DNA of 64,000 bases from Sipunculus nudus (GCA_026874595.1 JAPPUL010000082.1:806001-870000), one strand, 5' to 3'. Shown: positions 43,259-53,536, counted from the first letter of the stretch. The notes: generated by a model not told the origin, from the sequence alone. A program made the numbers and translations.

Positions 43259-44001
43259 AATATATAGTTAAGTCCTTCTATACTCTCATGCGCTGTTGCA
43301 TCTATTTGAAGCGGCGTTATAGAAACATACCCTTCTTCTATTGCCTGAAAATCACTGCCAGATTTATAAGTATAGCTTGGACTATCTCCGTCAAACCAAA
43401 AGTATCTATTGCCTGCAGGAGCTTCTCGTTCAATTAGCTTGTCATTATATACCCTCTCTCCGGTTTTTGTTATCCTAAATCCTCTTATTTGTGATAACTC
43501 ACAGTTTGGTATATTTACATTAAGAAATACCTTCTTCGGCAAACCCTCTTCCATAACCTTCCTTATTAGATTTATCGCATAGTAAATTGCCGTTTCATAA
43601 TCTCCTTTTCCGTCTTTGCTTGCAAGCGATAAGGCTATAGAATTTATACCGTTAAAACATCCCTCTCGAGCTGCCCCAACAGTCCCTGAATAGTATATAT
43701 CAAAACCCATGTTAGCTCGGTTATTTATGCCTGATATAACTAAATCTATCCTCTCTTTTAAAAACCCATTTAAACCTACCTTAATGCAATCTACTGGTGT
43801 CCCGCTTAAAGCATATATATTACTCTCTTTAGTCTGCATAAACAAGGGTTTAAATATTGTGAAACTGTTACTTGAACCACTTTTGTCTTTTAAGGGCGCT
43901 ATTATTGTTGTCTTTAGTCCCTCAATAGCACAAAGTTCTTTGTATAACTTTTGTAGCCCTCCTGACTCAAGCCCGTCGTCGTTTGTTAATAATATATGCA
44001 A
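43252..44001 (-). CDS. surE: 5'/3'-nucleotidase SurE
   Basis: Survival-linked nucleoside monophosphate phosphatase. The 249-residue protein has the metal site LLTNDDGLES (Asp8 and Asp9), GSSNSFTI, LSGTPVDCIKVGL and the long signature SGINNRANMGFDIYYSGT. VAAREG-like GAAREGCFNGI completes the active site. It is the first gene of the surE-TPR-yicC-miaA group on the minus strand, downstream of tRNA-Pro. Its stop overlaps the start of the TPR gene. Confidence 0.95.
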   Translation of the reverse strand: MHILLTNDDGLESGGLQKLYKELCAIEGLKTTIIAPLKDKSGSSNSFTIFKPLFMQTKESNIYALSGTPVDCIKVGLNGFLKERIDLVISGINNRANMGFDIYYSGTVGAAREGCFNGINSIALSLASKDGKGDYETAIYYAINLIRKVMEEGLPKKVFLNVNIPNCELSQIRGFRITKTGERVYNDKLIEREAPAGNRYFWFDGDSPSYTYKSGSDFQAIEEGYVSITPLQIDATAHESIEGLNYIFE

Positions 44002-44107
44002 TGTCCTTTAATACCTTCTTTATAACTTAATACCAATAGTAACACATGTTGTCCTTTGCTTATTTATAGCTTTTATTTATTCCTTTTTTAACTCTTAATA
44101 TTAATAT

Positions 44108-44182
44108 TCGGGCAGACAGGATTCGAACCTGCGACCACAAGTCCCCCAGACTTGTACGCTAACCAAACTGCGCCACTGCCCG
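44108..44182 (-). tRNA. tRNA-Pro (anticodon GGG)
   Basis: On the minus strand, the 7-base-pair acceptor stem CGGGCAG/CTGCCCG, a D-arm with GGTTAGC, the anticodon stem CAAGT/ACTTG with loop CTGGGGG (anticodon GGG) and the T-arm GTTCGAATCC all fold correctly. The discriminator base is A at 44108. The CCA end is not encoded. It reads CCC and CCU codons. Confidence 0.95.
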
Positions 44183-44346
44183 CTTAACAAAACCACCCCT
44201 AATAGCACATACATTATTAAGCATTATAATAATTTATCTAATCCCTACTTTACTTAAATTAGCATTTTAATCCTTTTAAAAAACATATTTTAAAACTAAT
44301 CTCTCTCTTTACTCCATAACCAAACTCTTACTATTAAGAAAGCCTA

Positions 44347-45219
44347 TTAAGAAAGCGTTACCACTGAAAGACGCTTAGAAGATAATTTAATACGAAGGGT
44401 CTGCCCTCTTTTAAACCTATACTCCCTCATTGAGTCTATCTCTACAATACCATCAACATCCATTAAGGAAGTTATCTCAATATATTCATCTTTTGCAAAG
44501 CTCCCACTTCGAAGTTTACTCTTTGTGGTATTCCCTATGTAAATTTCTCGCGCTATGAATCTTGCTTCTTCTATCTCTCGTCCAAAACTTAAGCCCCCTG
44601 CTGACCTGTGCCAGCCTGTTGAACCCGCTCCTGTTACTATTAATAACCCGCTTGACTTTTGCTCCTCCTCCTCTCCCCTGTATTTTATTATGTAGCGAGA
44701 CATTAATGTTGATTTCTTATTCCCTACAAATATTGTCCCTATCCCATTTGCAAGCTGCATGCCCTCTAAATAAGACTCTAATAGAGTCCAGGATTCAAGC
44801 TTGTAACTATCTTTTAATATTTGATCTCGCATCTTTTCTACATTCAGTTTGTTGCACGAGGATAGTGCTCCCTCGCTCTTTAGATTGTCTGACCTTATAT
44901 TTAAATATTTTAAACCCTCTTTGCTATTATGGATAACGTATTTAAAGTGTTCATCCCCACCTACTGATATTATAAGTTCCTTACCATCACTAAGCGATTT
45001 GTTTAACTGGGGACTGTAGATTATATGCGCACCGCTAAATAGCCTTTTGACAAGCCTTATGCATTCAACTTGTTCTTTGTGTGAAAGAACCATACTATCC
45101 ATATATATTTTCTTTGACCTGTAGCGATTTAATACCTCCTCCTCGCTAAGCCCATAGCGCTGAGCGTCATATTCTATCTTTGAATATTTGCATACTATTA
45201 ATATAGATTCTCTTTCCAT
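44347..45219 (-). CDS. NAD kinase-like protein
   Basis: A 290-residue protein with the NAD/diacylglycerol kinase fold marks: IISVGGDEHFKYVIH (residues 83-97, GGD being the phosphate-transfer loop) and VTGAGSTGWHRSAGG (195-209), which parallels the TPTGSTAY motif of NAD kinases. Both motifs are altered: GGDGT reads GGDEH and the second lacks the Pro-Thr pair. It resembles the mitochondrial NADK2-type branch more than the bacterial NadK branch. NADP formation is therefore likely but not certain. It lies just downstream of purF (207 bases) on the same strand. Confidence 0.75.
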   Translation of the reverse strand: MERESILIVCKYSKIEYDAQRYGLSEEEVLNRYRSKKIYMDSMVLSHKEQVECIRLVKRLFSGAHIIYSPQLNKSLSDGKELIISVGGDEHFKYVIHNSKEGLKYLNIRSDNLKSEGALSSCNKLNVEKMRDQILKDSYKLESWTLLESYLEGMQLANGIGTIFVGNKKSTLMSRYIIKYRGEEEEQKSSGLLIVTGAGSTGWHRSAGGLSFGREIEEARFIAREIYIGNTTKSKLRSGSFAKDEYIEITSLMDVDGIVEIDSMREYRFKRGQTLRIKLSSKRLSVVTLS

Positions 45220-45426
45220 AGCTGACTATATTAGTTTATATTTATTTAGATAGCATAATAGCTGTATCTTAATTTAACCTTTTTTCTTTTCTATAGCATA
45301 TTTTCTATAATATAAAAATCTATTTATTAGCTTTTATTTTCTTAGGTTTTTTTTTAATGTAGTTTTAAGCTTTTTTAACGTTTTAAAGATTTGTATGTAA
45401 AACCATTATATTAGTCAATTAAAGGA

Positions 45427-46815
45427 CTATATTAGGTAGTCTTTTGGTTCAACCGGATAGTATCCATCAAAACATGCCTTACAGTATTTTTTGCCCTCGT
45501 CTTCTAGTACCGACAGCATCCCTTCCATACTTATGTAATATACGCTATCTGCTCCAAGGGAATTTGATATTTTAGCAAAGTCTTCCTTATGCTTTGGGGC
45601 GATTAATTCTTCTCTGTTTGGTGTGTCTATGCCATAGTAGCAAGGATAGTTTATGGGCGGTGAGGTTACTAATATATGAATCTCTTTTGCCCCAGCATCC
45701 CGCAGCATCTTTACTATCTCCTTACTTGTTGTTCCACGTACTATAGAATCATCAACTATTGCAACCCGCTTCCCTTGGATTATCTCAAGTACTGGACTTA
45801 GCTTTATTTTTACTCGTGATTGTCTATAAGTGCTTTTTGGCTGGATGAATGTACGTCCTACGTAATGGTTTCTTAAAAGTCCCATGTCGTAGGGGATTTT
45901 TGTCTCTTCACAATAGCCAAGTGCTGAGGGTATCCCTGAGTCCGGTACCGGGATTACTACGTCCACTTCCATTGGATGCTCTCGTCCAAGCGCCTTGCCA
46001 AATGACTTCCTCATCAAATATACTGTCTTATCATATACTATACTATCAGGACGGGATAAATAGATTAACTCAAATACGCACATAGACACCTTCTGAGTAT
46101 TCTCAAGTTGGTAAGAACTATACCCTTCTTTATTTAGTATTATCATTTCATTTGGTTCAACAGCACGAAGGTATTGTGCTCCCACCTGCTCAAGCGCACA
46201 ACTTTCAGATGCTATACAGTAACTATCTCCTATAGCCCCAAGACAAAGAGGTCTGAACGCCGATGCGTCTCTTATCCCTATTACTTCGTCATTTGTCATA
46301 ACCAATATCGAATAGGCTCCCTCAACTTGTTTAAATACATCCAAAAGTACATCTTTTATATCGCCTTTTCCAGAACGGGCTATTAGATGAATTATTACTT
46401 CTGAATCTACTGTAGACTGGAATATTGAACCACTTTGTTCAAGTTCGTCTCTTAGCTTTATTGCATTTACTATTGTTCCGTTATGCGCTACTGCTATATT
46501 ACCTTTTTTGTATTGTACTATTATAGGTTGGGCGTTAGATAATGTTGAGCTGCCGGTCGTTGAGTATCTTACGTGGCCTATCCCGTGGGCTCCGTTTAAC
46601 TTTGCTAGATCCTCTTCTTTGAAATTCTGTTGTACTAGTCCCATCTTGCGTCTTTCGTCAAACTTATTGCCATTTGATGTAACTATTCCGCAGCTTTCTT
46701 GTCCACGGTGTTGTAAGGCATATAAACCTAAGTATATTGTGTGTGATACATTTATATCCTCATCCCTTGAATATATCCCAAATACCCCGCACTGATCTAC
46801 AAATTTATCATCCAC
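45427..46815 (-). CDS. purF: Amidophosphoribosyltransferase
   Basis: First committed step of purine synthesis: PRPP plus glutamine to phosphoribosylamine. The 462-residue protein has a short propeptide (eight residues) before the nucleophile Cys9 (DQCGVFGIY). The glutaminase domain has HRGQESCGI, HVRYSTTG and AHNGTIVNA. The PRPP domain has VAIVDDSIVRGTTSKEIV. Three or four cysteines (CMCVFE region and CKACFDGYYP) fit the [4Fe-4S] form of the enzyme. It is the last gene of the purC-S-Q-L-F run, 35 bases downstream of purL. Confidence 0.97.
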   Translation of the reverse strand: MDDKFVDQCGVFGIYSRDEDINVSHTIYLGLYALQHRGQESCGIVTSNGNKFDERRKMGLVQQNFKEEDLAKLNGAHGIGHVRYSTTGSSTLSNAQPIIVQYKKGNIAVAHNGTIVNAIKLRDELEQSGSIFQSTVDSEVIIHLIARSGKGDIKDVLLDVFKQVEGAYSILVMTNDEVIGIRDASAFRPLCLGAIGDSYCIASESCALEQVGAQYLRAVEPNEMIILNKEGYSSYQLENTQKVSMCVFELIYLSRPDSIVYDKTVYLMRKSFGKALGREHPMEVDVVIPVPDSGIPSALGYCEETKIPYDMGLLRNHYVGRTFIQPKSTYRQSRVKIKLSPVLEIIQGKRVAIVDDSIVRGTTSKEIVKMLRDAGAKEIHILVTSPPINYPCYYGIDTPNREELIAPKHKEDFAKISNSLGADSVYYISMEGMLSVLEDEGKKYCKACFDGYYPVEPKDYLI

Positions 46816-46850
46816 TTTTAATCTCCAAGTTTATACTTTCAAAGTTTATA

Positions 46851-49052
46851 TTAACTAATTTTACCCCAATATTCGCGCAACTTTGATACCTTTATATCTA
46901 TATATTCATCAACTTTAAGCTCTTTCTCCTTTGTTACAACCCCAATCTCACTATAGGGTATATCGTGGCCTTTTAGATAGCTTACTACCTTTTTAACTTT
47001 TGACGGACACACGCTTACTATTATCCTAGACTGGGCCTCAGAAAAAAGTATCCCTCGTTCGTCCATATTATAAGATAAATTAAGCTTTGCACCAACGTCG
47101 CCTCCTATACAGCTTTCACTAACCGATACCAAAAGTCCGCCCTCCGATATGTCATGTGCTGATTTTACAAGCCCTTGGTTTATAAGTCCTATGCAGGATT
47201 CTTGGATTAACTTCTCTTTTCCAAGCTCTGTAACACCTAATCTCCCGCCTTCTATTTTGTGTACCTGATAAAGATATTCGCTGCCACCAAGCTCTTCACT
47301 ATGTTCTCCTAGCAATAGTATTATGTCTTGATCATCTTTAAAGTCTTTTGTCACTACGTATTTTAACTTCGATATAAGACCAAGCATCCCTATTATCGGA
47401 CTTGGGTATATGCTTTTTTTATCGCTTTCGTTGTATAAACTTACGTTGCCACTAACAACTGGACTGCCGAATTCTTTGCAGGAGTCTTTTATTCCCCTTA
47501 TAACTTCTTCCATTATCCAATATGTTTCTTTATCATCTGGATTGCCAAAATTAAGTCCGTCTGTTACTCCAATTGGATAGGCTCCAACACATGCAAGATT
47601 ACGTGCTGCCTCGCAAACTGCACGTTTACCACCTTCGTAGGGGTCTATATAACAATATCTGCTGTTTCCGTCTAGCGTTAGTGCTATTGCTTGTTTTAAC
47701 CCCTTTATTCGCATTAAGCTTGCGTCTGATTTGCCAGGAGCAAGTACGGTGTTTGTTCCTACCATATAATCGTATTGGCGGTATACTTCTTCTTTACTGC
47801 TTATTGTTGGTGAGTTTATAACTTTTTTAAGCGACTTATTGTAATCTTCTTTTGCCTCTTTTGCTTCGTTTATAGACACTTTTGAGGGCATTGCTTGTAA
47901 TTTCTCAAGGTAATGGGGCTTTTTGCCTCTAAGCTCCTTTTTTGGCGCCTCGGTTAAGGATTTTGCTGGCACCTGGCCTACTATCTTACCCCCGCTCTTT
48001 AACGTAAGCATCCCATCATCTTTTAGATATCCTATTGTACACGCATTAAGTCCCCACCTTTTGAATATATCTATTGCATTATCTTCATATCCGCTTTTGA
48101 CTACCAATAACATTCTCTCCTGGGACTCCGAAAGCATTATCTGGTATGGGGTTATGTCTTTTGCTCGCTTTGGTACCAAATCCAAATCCAGGACTATCCC
48201 AAGTCCACCTTTAGCCGCCATCTCTGAGGACGAACTCGTAAGCCCTGCCGCTCCCATGTCTTGCATGCATACAAGATAATCTTTTGTCGATATCTCCATA
48301 CACGCTTCGAGTAACAGCTTGCCCGTGAATGGGTCTCCTACTTGGACCGAAGGTAGGTCTTCTTCGCTCTTTTCATGTAATTCCTTAGACGCAAATGACG
48401 CTCCCTTTATACCATCGCAGCCCGTCGGCGCTCCTGCGTATATTACTAGATTCCCAACTCCCTCTGCTTTCGATTTTACTATGTTATCTTGCTTTACAAG
48501 TCCAACGCACATTACATTCACTAAAGGATTTTCATTATAACATTCTGAATAGTATATCTCCCCTCCCACCGTCGGTATCCCTATACAGTTCCCATAACCC
48601 GATATGCCCTCTACTACCTTATTTAAAAGATGTTTGTTTTTATTAGATTCTAAATTGCCAAACCGAAGTGAGTTTAGTAACGCTATAGGACGGGCTCCCA
48701 TCGCTATTATGTCACGTATTATCCCGCCAACTCCCGTTGCCGCCCCTTGATAAGGTTCAATTGCACTCGGATGGTTATGAGACTCCACCTTCATAACAAT
48801 TGCATGCCCATCTCCTATATATATTATCCCTGCGTTCTCTCCAGGCCCTTGTAATATACGATGGCCCTTACTTGGCAAGTCCTTTAATAGACTTTTTGAA
48901 CTTTTATATGAGCAATGCTCGCTCCATAATACTCCATATAGCCCAAGTTCTAATAGGTTTGGCTCTCTTTTTAATATATCCTTTATTTCTTCATATTCTC
49001 TATCTGTTAAATTGTGATTTTCTATTTGTTCTTTTTTTATATTTAGCTCCAT
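46851..49052 (-). CDS. purL: Phosphoribosylformylglycinamidine synthase subunit PurL
   Basis: Synthetase subunit of FGAM synthase. The 733-residue length is the short form that works with separate PurS and PurQ. Motifs: [49 protein letters not shown] (quoted in parts: [18 protein letters not shown]), GMGARPIAL-like AIMGARPIA region, [20 protein letters not shown], and the second-half [16 protein letters not shown]. The gene is intact. It follows purQ after 91 bases on the same strand. Confidence 0.97.
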   Translation of the reverse strand: MELNIKKEQIENHNLTDREYEEIKDILKREPNLLELGLYGVLWSEHCSYKSSKSLLKDLPSKGHRILQGPGENAGIIYIGDGHAIVMKVESHNHPSAIEPYQGAATGVGGIIRDIIAMGARPIALLNSLRFGNLESNKNKHLLNKVVEGISGYGNCIGIPTVGGEIYYSECYNENPLVNVMCVGLVKQDNIVKSKAEGVGNLVIYAGAPTGCDGIKGASFASKELHEKSEEDLPSVQVGDPFTGKLLLEACMEISTKDYLVCMQDMGAAGLTSSSSEMAAKGGLGIVLDLDLVPKRAKDITPYQIMLSESQERMLLVVKSGYEDNAIDIFKRWGLNACTIGYLKDDGMLTLKSGGKIVGQVPAKSLTEAPKKELRGKKPHYLEKLQAMPSKVSINEAKEAKEDYNKSLKKVINSPTISSKEEVYRQYDYMVGTNTVLAPGKSDASLMRIKGLKQAIALTLDGNSRYCYIDPYEGGKRAVCEAARNLACVGAYPIGVTDGLNFGNPDDKETYWIMEEVIRGIKDSCKEFGSPVVSGNVSLYNESDKKSIYPSPIIGMLGLISKLKYVVTKDFKDDQDIILLLGEHSEELGGSEYLYQVHKIEGGRLGVTELGKEKLIQESCIGLINQGLVKSAHDISEGGLLVSVSESCIGGDVGAKLNLSYNMDERGILFSEAQSRIIVSVCPSKVKKVVSYLKGHDIPYSEIGVVTKEKELKVDEYIDIKVSKLREYWGKIS

Positions 49053-49143
49053 AAACTATAATCTTTTAATTGTCTTTTTATATTTAATTGTATTTTGCTT
49101 AATAAGTTCCTCTTTTATTTATAGCCTCTTTTATTAACGCAGG

Positions 49144-49857
49144 TTAGTCTTTTAGAAGTTTTATTGCATATGTTAGTGATTCAAATATCCATCTTCCGTC
49201 TGTTGAACCCAAAAGTATATCTGTTGCTCGCTCTGGGTGCGGCATCATTCCTAATATCCTATGCTTTTTATCTGTTATCCCTGCTATCGATGATATTGAA
49301 CCATTCTCGTTTATACCATAATCGCAATCTGATATTTGACCATTACCATCGCTGTATTTAAAGATTATTTGTTCGTTGTCTTCTAGGAGTTTTAATGTAT
49401 CCTCTTTACAATAATAATTTCCTTCCTTGTGTGCTATCGGTATTTTTAATACCTCTCCTTCTCTTATTTTATTTGTAAATGGAGTCTTGTTGTTTAATGT
49501 CTTTATAAAGGCATCTTTGCAGATGAACTTTGTTTGCCTATTCCCAAGCATAGCTCCCGGCAAAAGGCCAAGCTCAAGCAGTATTTGAAAACCATTGCAT
49601 ATGCCAAGTATTAAGCCACCCTTCCTGGCAAAGCCTAGCAGCGAGCCTATTACCGGGGTGAAACATGCTATTTTACCAGCTCTAAGGTAATCTCCGTAGG
49701 AAAAGCCACCTGGTAGGATTATACAGTCTATATCTACAAAATCGCTTGTCTCATGCCAGTAGATATATTTACACTCTATCTCCTCCTGCATAGATAGACT
49801 TTCAAATATGTCCCTATCGCAGTTTGAACCAGGAAATATTATGACACCACATCTCAT
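49144..49857 (-). CDS. purQ: Phosphoribosylformylglycinamidine synthase subunit PurQ
   Basis: Glutaminase subunit that feeds ammonia to PurL. The 237-residue class I amidotransferase has IFPGSNCDRD, PGGFSYGDYLRAGKIA, the nucleophile in LGICNGFQILLELGLLPG and the catalytic His-Glu in MMPHPERATD. Its ATG overlaps the purS stop as ATGA (49854-49857), so translation is coupled. Confidence 0.97.
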   Translation of the reverse strand: MRCGVIIFPGSNCDRDIFESLSMQEEIECKYIYWHETSDFVDIDCIILPGGFSYGDYLRAGKIACFTPVIGSLLGFARKGGLILGICNGFQILLELGLLPGAMLGNRQTKFICKDAFIKTLNNKTPFTNKIREGEVLKIPIAHKEGNYYCKEDTLKLLEDNEQIIFKYSDGNGQISDCDYGINENGSISSIAGITDKKHRILGMMPHPERATDILLGSTDGRWIFESLTYAIKLLKD

Positions 49858-50126
49858 GCACTTGGCCTTTCTTCTGTTTCGTATTTGGATACTTCGTATC
49901 GGTAGTTTTCTATTACGGGATTGTGTAAAAGACGTTTACATATCTCATCTGCTCTTTTTCTTGCCTCTTTCTCATCTTTTACGTCTATATCTAAGTTTAT
50001 GTATTTTCCAACGCGGGCTTTAATTACATCCTTTAAATCAAGATATTCTATAGCTTTAAGAATCGCCTTGCCCTCAGGGTCTAGTATCTCCTCATGTAGC
50101 GTCACATACACATTCGCTCTATACAT
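49854..50126 (-). CDS. purS: Phosphoribosylformylglycinamidine synthase subunit PurS
   Basis: Small bridging subunit that joins PurL and PurQ. The 90-residue protein matches the family: VYVTLHEEILDPEGKAILKA, ARVGKYINLDI, and ICKRLLHNPVIENYRYEV. It lies between purC and purQ on the same strand. The presence of purS confirms the Bacillus-type three-part enzyme. Confidence 0.96.
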   Translation of the reverse strand: MYRANVYVTLHEEILDPEGKAILKAIEYLDLKDVIKARVGKYINLDIDVKDEKEARKRADEICKRLLHNPVIENYRYEVSKYETEERPSA

Positions 50127-50182
50127 TTTTTCAGCAGTCCACTTATAAATTATACTTATTATAAATTACACTTGAATTTAGC

Positions 50183-50914
50183 TTAGCCAAGTGCCTTCGT
50201 AAGACGATTTAATACCTCTCGGTATCCTCCCAAAACATCATCCATATCCTTTCTAAACCTATCTTTATCAAATATCGTCTTTGTCTCTTTATCCCATAAC
50301 CGGCAACTATCAGGTGATAACTCATCACAAAGAATTATTTCATCTTCATAATAACCAAACTCAAACTTTATGTCAACTAGTATAAGTCCTATATTAGAAA
50401 ATAACTGGCTTAGGTATGAGTTTATCTTAAGCCCTTTTTCCTTTAGGATCTCCTTTGTTTTAGTGCTGCATATATTTAAAAGTCTCATGTGCTCCTCGGT
50501 TATAAGAGGATCTCCAAGCTCATCATCTTTATAGTAAAACTCGACAATCGCAGGCTCAACCAAAAAACCCTCTTTAAGGCCTGTTCGTTTTGCAAGACTC
50601 CCCGCAACCACGTTTCTTGCAACAACTTCAAGTGGAATTAGTTTTACATGTTTTGCTAGTATCTCACGTTCGTTTAATGTCTTTATATAATGAGTTTTAA
50701 TGCTTTGCTCTTCAAGGTAGGAAAGAAGGAGGTTTGAGATTTTGTTGTTTATTATCCCTTTTTTATCTAAAGTTGCTTTCTTTTGGTTGTTGAAGGCAGT
50801 TGCGCTGTCTTTGAAGTGTATTATTATTTTGTCATCTTCAAAAGTCTTAAATAACTTCTTGGCTTTGCCTTCATATAATACCTGCTTTTTAATAAGCTCT
50901 TCTTTTTCATACAT
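50183..50914 (-). CDS. purC: Phosphoribosylaminoimidazole-succinocarboxamide synthase
   Basis: Adds aspartate to CAIR, giving SAICAR. The 243-residue protein has LYEGKAKKLFKT, the ATP region IHFKDSATAFNNQKKA, PLEVVARNVVAGSLAKR and KFEFGYYEDEIILCDELSPDSCR. It is the first gene of the purC-S-Q-L-F group on the minus strand, 56 bases before purS. No purine riboswitch is visible in the 200 bases upstream, which are simply AT-rich. Confidence 0.96.
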   Translation of the reverse strand: MYEKEELIKKQVLYEGKAKKLFKTFEDDKIIIHFKDSATAFNNQKKATLDKKGIINNKISNLLLSYLEEQSIKTHYIKTLNEREILAKHVKLIPLEVVARNVVAGSLAKRTGLKEGFLVEPAIVEFYYKDDELGDPLITEEHMRLLNICSTKTKEILKEKGLKINSYLSQLFSNIGLILVDIKFEFGYYEDEIILCDELSPDSCRLWDKETKTIFDKDRFRKDMDDVLGGYREVLNRLTKALG

Positions 50915-51123
50915 TTTTTTTTATCCATAACAATTAAGTTTATATTTTATTCTACTTTAGATATATATATCAATATTAATCATATTACTTATATTAACCA
51001 ATTCATGGTAGGGAGTTAACTATGAGATATATATCATAAATATAAATATACGTTAGAGCACTTTTATAGCAAGTTACTTTACAAATTCTTTTTATTAAGA
51101 GTAATTTATGCTACTTTAAGATA

Positions 51124-52023
51124 TTACGCTGCAATAAATTCTTTAAGCTTTTTGTTGTGAAACGGTTCTTTAAGTTTTTTAATAGCTCGTTTTTCTATTT
51201 GTCTTATGCGCTCTTTAGTAACATTAAACTTACGACCTATCTCGCTTAAAGAAAGAGCTTCAATACCATCAAGCCCAAATCTATAATGAATAATAGCTCT
51301 TTCCTTCTCAGACAATGTCTTTAATGTGCTATTTATAACATCCTTAAGTTGTCCTTCAAGCATCTCCTCTTCAGGTTGCTTTGTCTTTGTGTCAAGCAAA
51401 ACATCTTCTAAATATATAGTCTTCTGGTCATTTTTGTCATTATTTATAGGGGCATCCATAGAGACGTACTTTTTGGTTGCACGAATTATGGTATCAACCT
51501 CAGACTCCTTCATATCAAGCTTAGCCGCTATCTCAGAATTAGAAACCGTAGTTGAAGCATTTTCGCTTGCATTTATAATAGACTTAATTTTAAAGTGTTG
51601 CAAAGCCCGATTCATAGGCAGACGTATAATGCCAACCTGTTCAGCAAAAGCCTTTGCGATGTATTGGCGTATCCACCAAATAGCATATGATATAAATCTA
51701 TATCCTCTTTTGTAATTAAACTTATCACAAGCAAGAATAAGCCCCGTATTACCTTCGTTTATTAGGTCAAGGAAAGGAACTCCTTTATTCATATATTGTT
51801 TTGCAATGCTTACGACAAATCGGAGATTAGAGTTAACTAATTTGTTTCGGGCCTCCATGTCGCCTGCATCCATAGCCGCAGCCAAACGATCTTCCTCTTC
51901 TTTAGTGAGGATATTGATTTTGTCGATTTCGTTTATGTAAGCCTTAAGCAAGTTATTGTCGTTTGAGTTGTCGTTCCTGATATTATATTTCGTATTTTGT
52001 TTTTTGTTTGTTTTTGTCATCAT
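51124..52023 (-). CDS. Group 2 sigma-70 factor, RpoS-like (spirochaetal type)
   Basis: A 299-residue sigma factor with regions 1.2 to 4 but no region 1.1. Region 1.2 is LKAYINEIDKINILTKEEED. Region 2 contains NSNLRFVVSIAKQYMNKGVP, FLDLINEGN and ISYAIWWIRQYI, with both melting tryptophans. Region 3 is IIRLPMNRALQHFK, and region 4 is KFNVTKERIRQIEKRAIKKLKE. It lacks the RpoH box. The NEGN and FISYAIWWIRQ forms resemble the RpoS-like factors of treponemes. It is probably an alternative or stress sigma. The N-terminus is Asn/Lys-rich. The ATG at 52023 may be one codon early, as MM. Confidence 0.88.
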   Translation of the reverse strand: MMTKTNKKQNTKYNIRNDNSNDNNLLKAYINEIDKINILTKEEEDRLAAAMDAGDMEARNKLVNSNLRFVVSIAKQYMNKGVPFLDLINEGNTGLILACDKFNYKRGYRFISYAIWWIRQYIAKAFAEQVGIIRLPMNRALQHFKIKSIINASENASTTVSNSEIAAKLDMKESEVDTIIRATKKYVSMDAPINNDKNDQKTIYLEDVLLDTKTKQPEEEMLEGQLKDVINSTLKTLSEKERAIIHYRFGLDGIEALSLSEIGRKFNVTKERIRQIEKRAIKKLKEPFHNKKLKEFIAA

Positions 52024-52077
52024 AAATCCTTTTGTTCTTAAAGTATTCTATATCCTATAAGGAAAGTATTTTATAAC

Positions 52078-52158
52078 TTATAGATACCCGCGTAAGAAAT
52101 ACCACGCAAGCACTATTATCGCCACTACCACCACCCATCGCAATACTGTCATTATCAT
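52078..52158 (-). CDS. Small single-span membrane peptide (26 residues)
   Basis: A 26-codon frame just upstream of the RpoS-like sigma gene, on the same strand. It encodes MIMTVLRWVVVVAIIVLAW followed by YFLRGYL: a single hydrophobic helix bounded by Arg on both sides. GGGGAA (complement of 52167-52172) stands eight bases before the ATG. The stop is 54 bases before the sigma start. It looks like a genuine microprotein, but there is no homology evidence. Confidence 0.5.
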   Translation of the reverse strand: MIMTVLRWVVVVAIIVLAWYFLRGYL

Positions 52159-52459
52159 ATAATCGTTTCCCCTTTTTTATCATAAATTGTGTTATTGTAA
52201 AATATAGTATGCAAAGTTCATGCCATCTTTCTATTTAACTATATAGATGAACACATATTATAGTGATAGTAATACATATTTTATATGTATTTACGTAAAA
52301 ACTAGTATTTTAGAAAGTAAAATTTTGTAAAAAAGTTAAGAAAAGTTTTAAGGAAGCGCTATTAGGCCTAGGATATATAAGGGAGCTTTACATACAAAAC
52401 GCATCATATTGACCCAAAGCATATAAATTAACAAATAATATGTATCATAAAAGCCCATA
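52159..52459 (-). other. Intergenic region between aroC and the small membrane peptide
   Basis: About 300 bases between the aroC stop and the start of the small peptide. It is AT-rich, with a short TAGGCCTA palindrome near 52365. It must contain the promoter for the sigma gene unit, but no clear box pair is assigned. No other open frame of note. Confidence 0.45.
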
Positions 52460-53536
52460 TCATAATGTTACACTTCGAAGAGCATTATGCCTTAACATGT
52501 GATCACAAAGGACTAAAGCCATCATGTTGTCGGCAACGGGCACAATTCTAGGGACAATACAGGGGTCATGACGGCCCTTTATATTAATATTGATTTCTTT
52601 GTGTTCTTTATTGATTGTAGATTGAGTTTGTGCGATAGAAGGGGTAGGTTTTACGGCAATGCGAGCAATAATGGGCATGCCATTTGATATGCCGCCAAGT
52701 ATACCACCAGCGTTATTACTTTTAGTACTTACCTTGTCTTGTTCATTAATATAGAAAGGGTCATTAGCTTGCAAGCCGCTCATACGAGCAAGTTCAAACC
52801 CTCCCCCTATCTCAACTCCTTTAACAGAACCAATAGACATAAACGCTTTAGCAAGATCGGCATCAAGCTTGTCAAATATAGGCTCACCAAGACCCGCAGG
52901 CACTCCCAAAGCAATAATTTCAACAACCCCGCCAATAGAATTTTGTTCTTTACGATATTTAAGTATAAGCTTTTCCATGTCATAAGCTTTATCAGGGTCA
53001 GGACATCGCACAGGATTTTGTTCAATAAAGTCAAGGTCAACATTTGTAACACAGATATTCCCGATGGATTTAGCATAAGCAAACACCGAAATATCATATA
53101 GTTTAAGAATCTTTTTGGCAATAGCACCAGCCGCAACCCGAGCAATGGTACCACGTCCAGAAGAGCGTCCCCCGCCTCTATAATCACGAAAGCCGTACTT
53201 CATTTGATAAGTGTAATCGGCGTGCGCCGGACGGTATACATCTTTTAGGGGATAGTAGGATTTAGATTTATGGTCTTTGTTATAAACGATTAATGAGATG
53301 GGGGCACCGGTAGTCTTACCTTCGAAAACACCGGATAGTATAGTAACAAGGTCTTCTTCTTTACGTTTTGTTGAAACGCTTGACTGTCCAGGTTTACGCC
53401 TATTTAGTTCGAGTTGAATGTCCTCTTCGTTTAAAGGCAGCCCCGGGATACACCCATCAATCGTAACCCCAACCGCCTTCCCATGAGACTCTCCCCACGA
53501 AGTTATTCTGAAAAAGTGTCCAAATGAGCTACTCAT
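52460..53536 (-). CDS. aroC: Chorismate synthase
   Basis: FMN-dependent last step to chorismate. The open frame extends upstream to 53641, but homology starts at MSSSFGHFFRITSWGESHG, so I take ATG 53536 as the start, giving 358 residues. Family signatures are GESHGKAVGVTIDGCIPG, RPAHADYTYQMKYG, DYRGGGRSSGRGTIARVAAG and GILGGISNGMPI, plus the C-terminal KGRHDPCIVPRIVPVADNM. The 105 upstream bases read as an unusual hydrophobic peptide and are most likely non-coding. No other aro genes are adjacent. Confidence 0.95.
   Translation of the reverse strand: MSSSFGHFFRITSWGESHGKAVGVTIDGCIPGLPLNEEDIQLELNRRKPGQSSVSTKRKEEDLVTILSGVFEGKTTGAPISLIVYNKDHKSKSYYPLKDVYRPAHADYTYQMKYGFRDYRGGGRSSGRGTIARVAAGAIAKKILKLYDISVFAYAKSIGNICVTNVDLDFIEQNPVRCPDPDKAYDMEKLILKYRKEQNSIGGVVEIIALGVPAGLGEPIFDKLDADLAKAFMSIGSVKGVEIGGGFELARMSGLQANDPFYINEQDKVSTKSNNAGGILGGISNGMPIIARIAVKPTPSIAQTQSTINKEHKEININIKGRHDPCIVPRIVPVADNMMALVLCDHMLRHNALRSVTL

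Noticed and set aside
50915-51123. Purine riboswitch before purC
   Set aside because: The region is AT-rich without the three-stem conserved core or the loop-loop sequences of the riboswitch.
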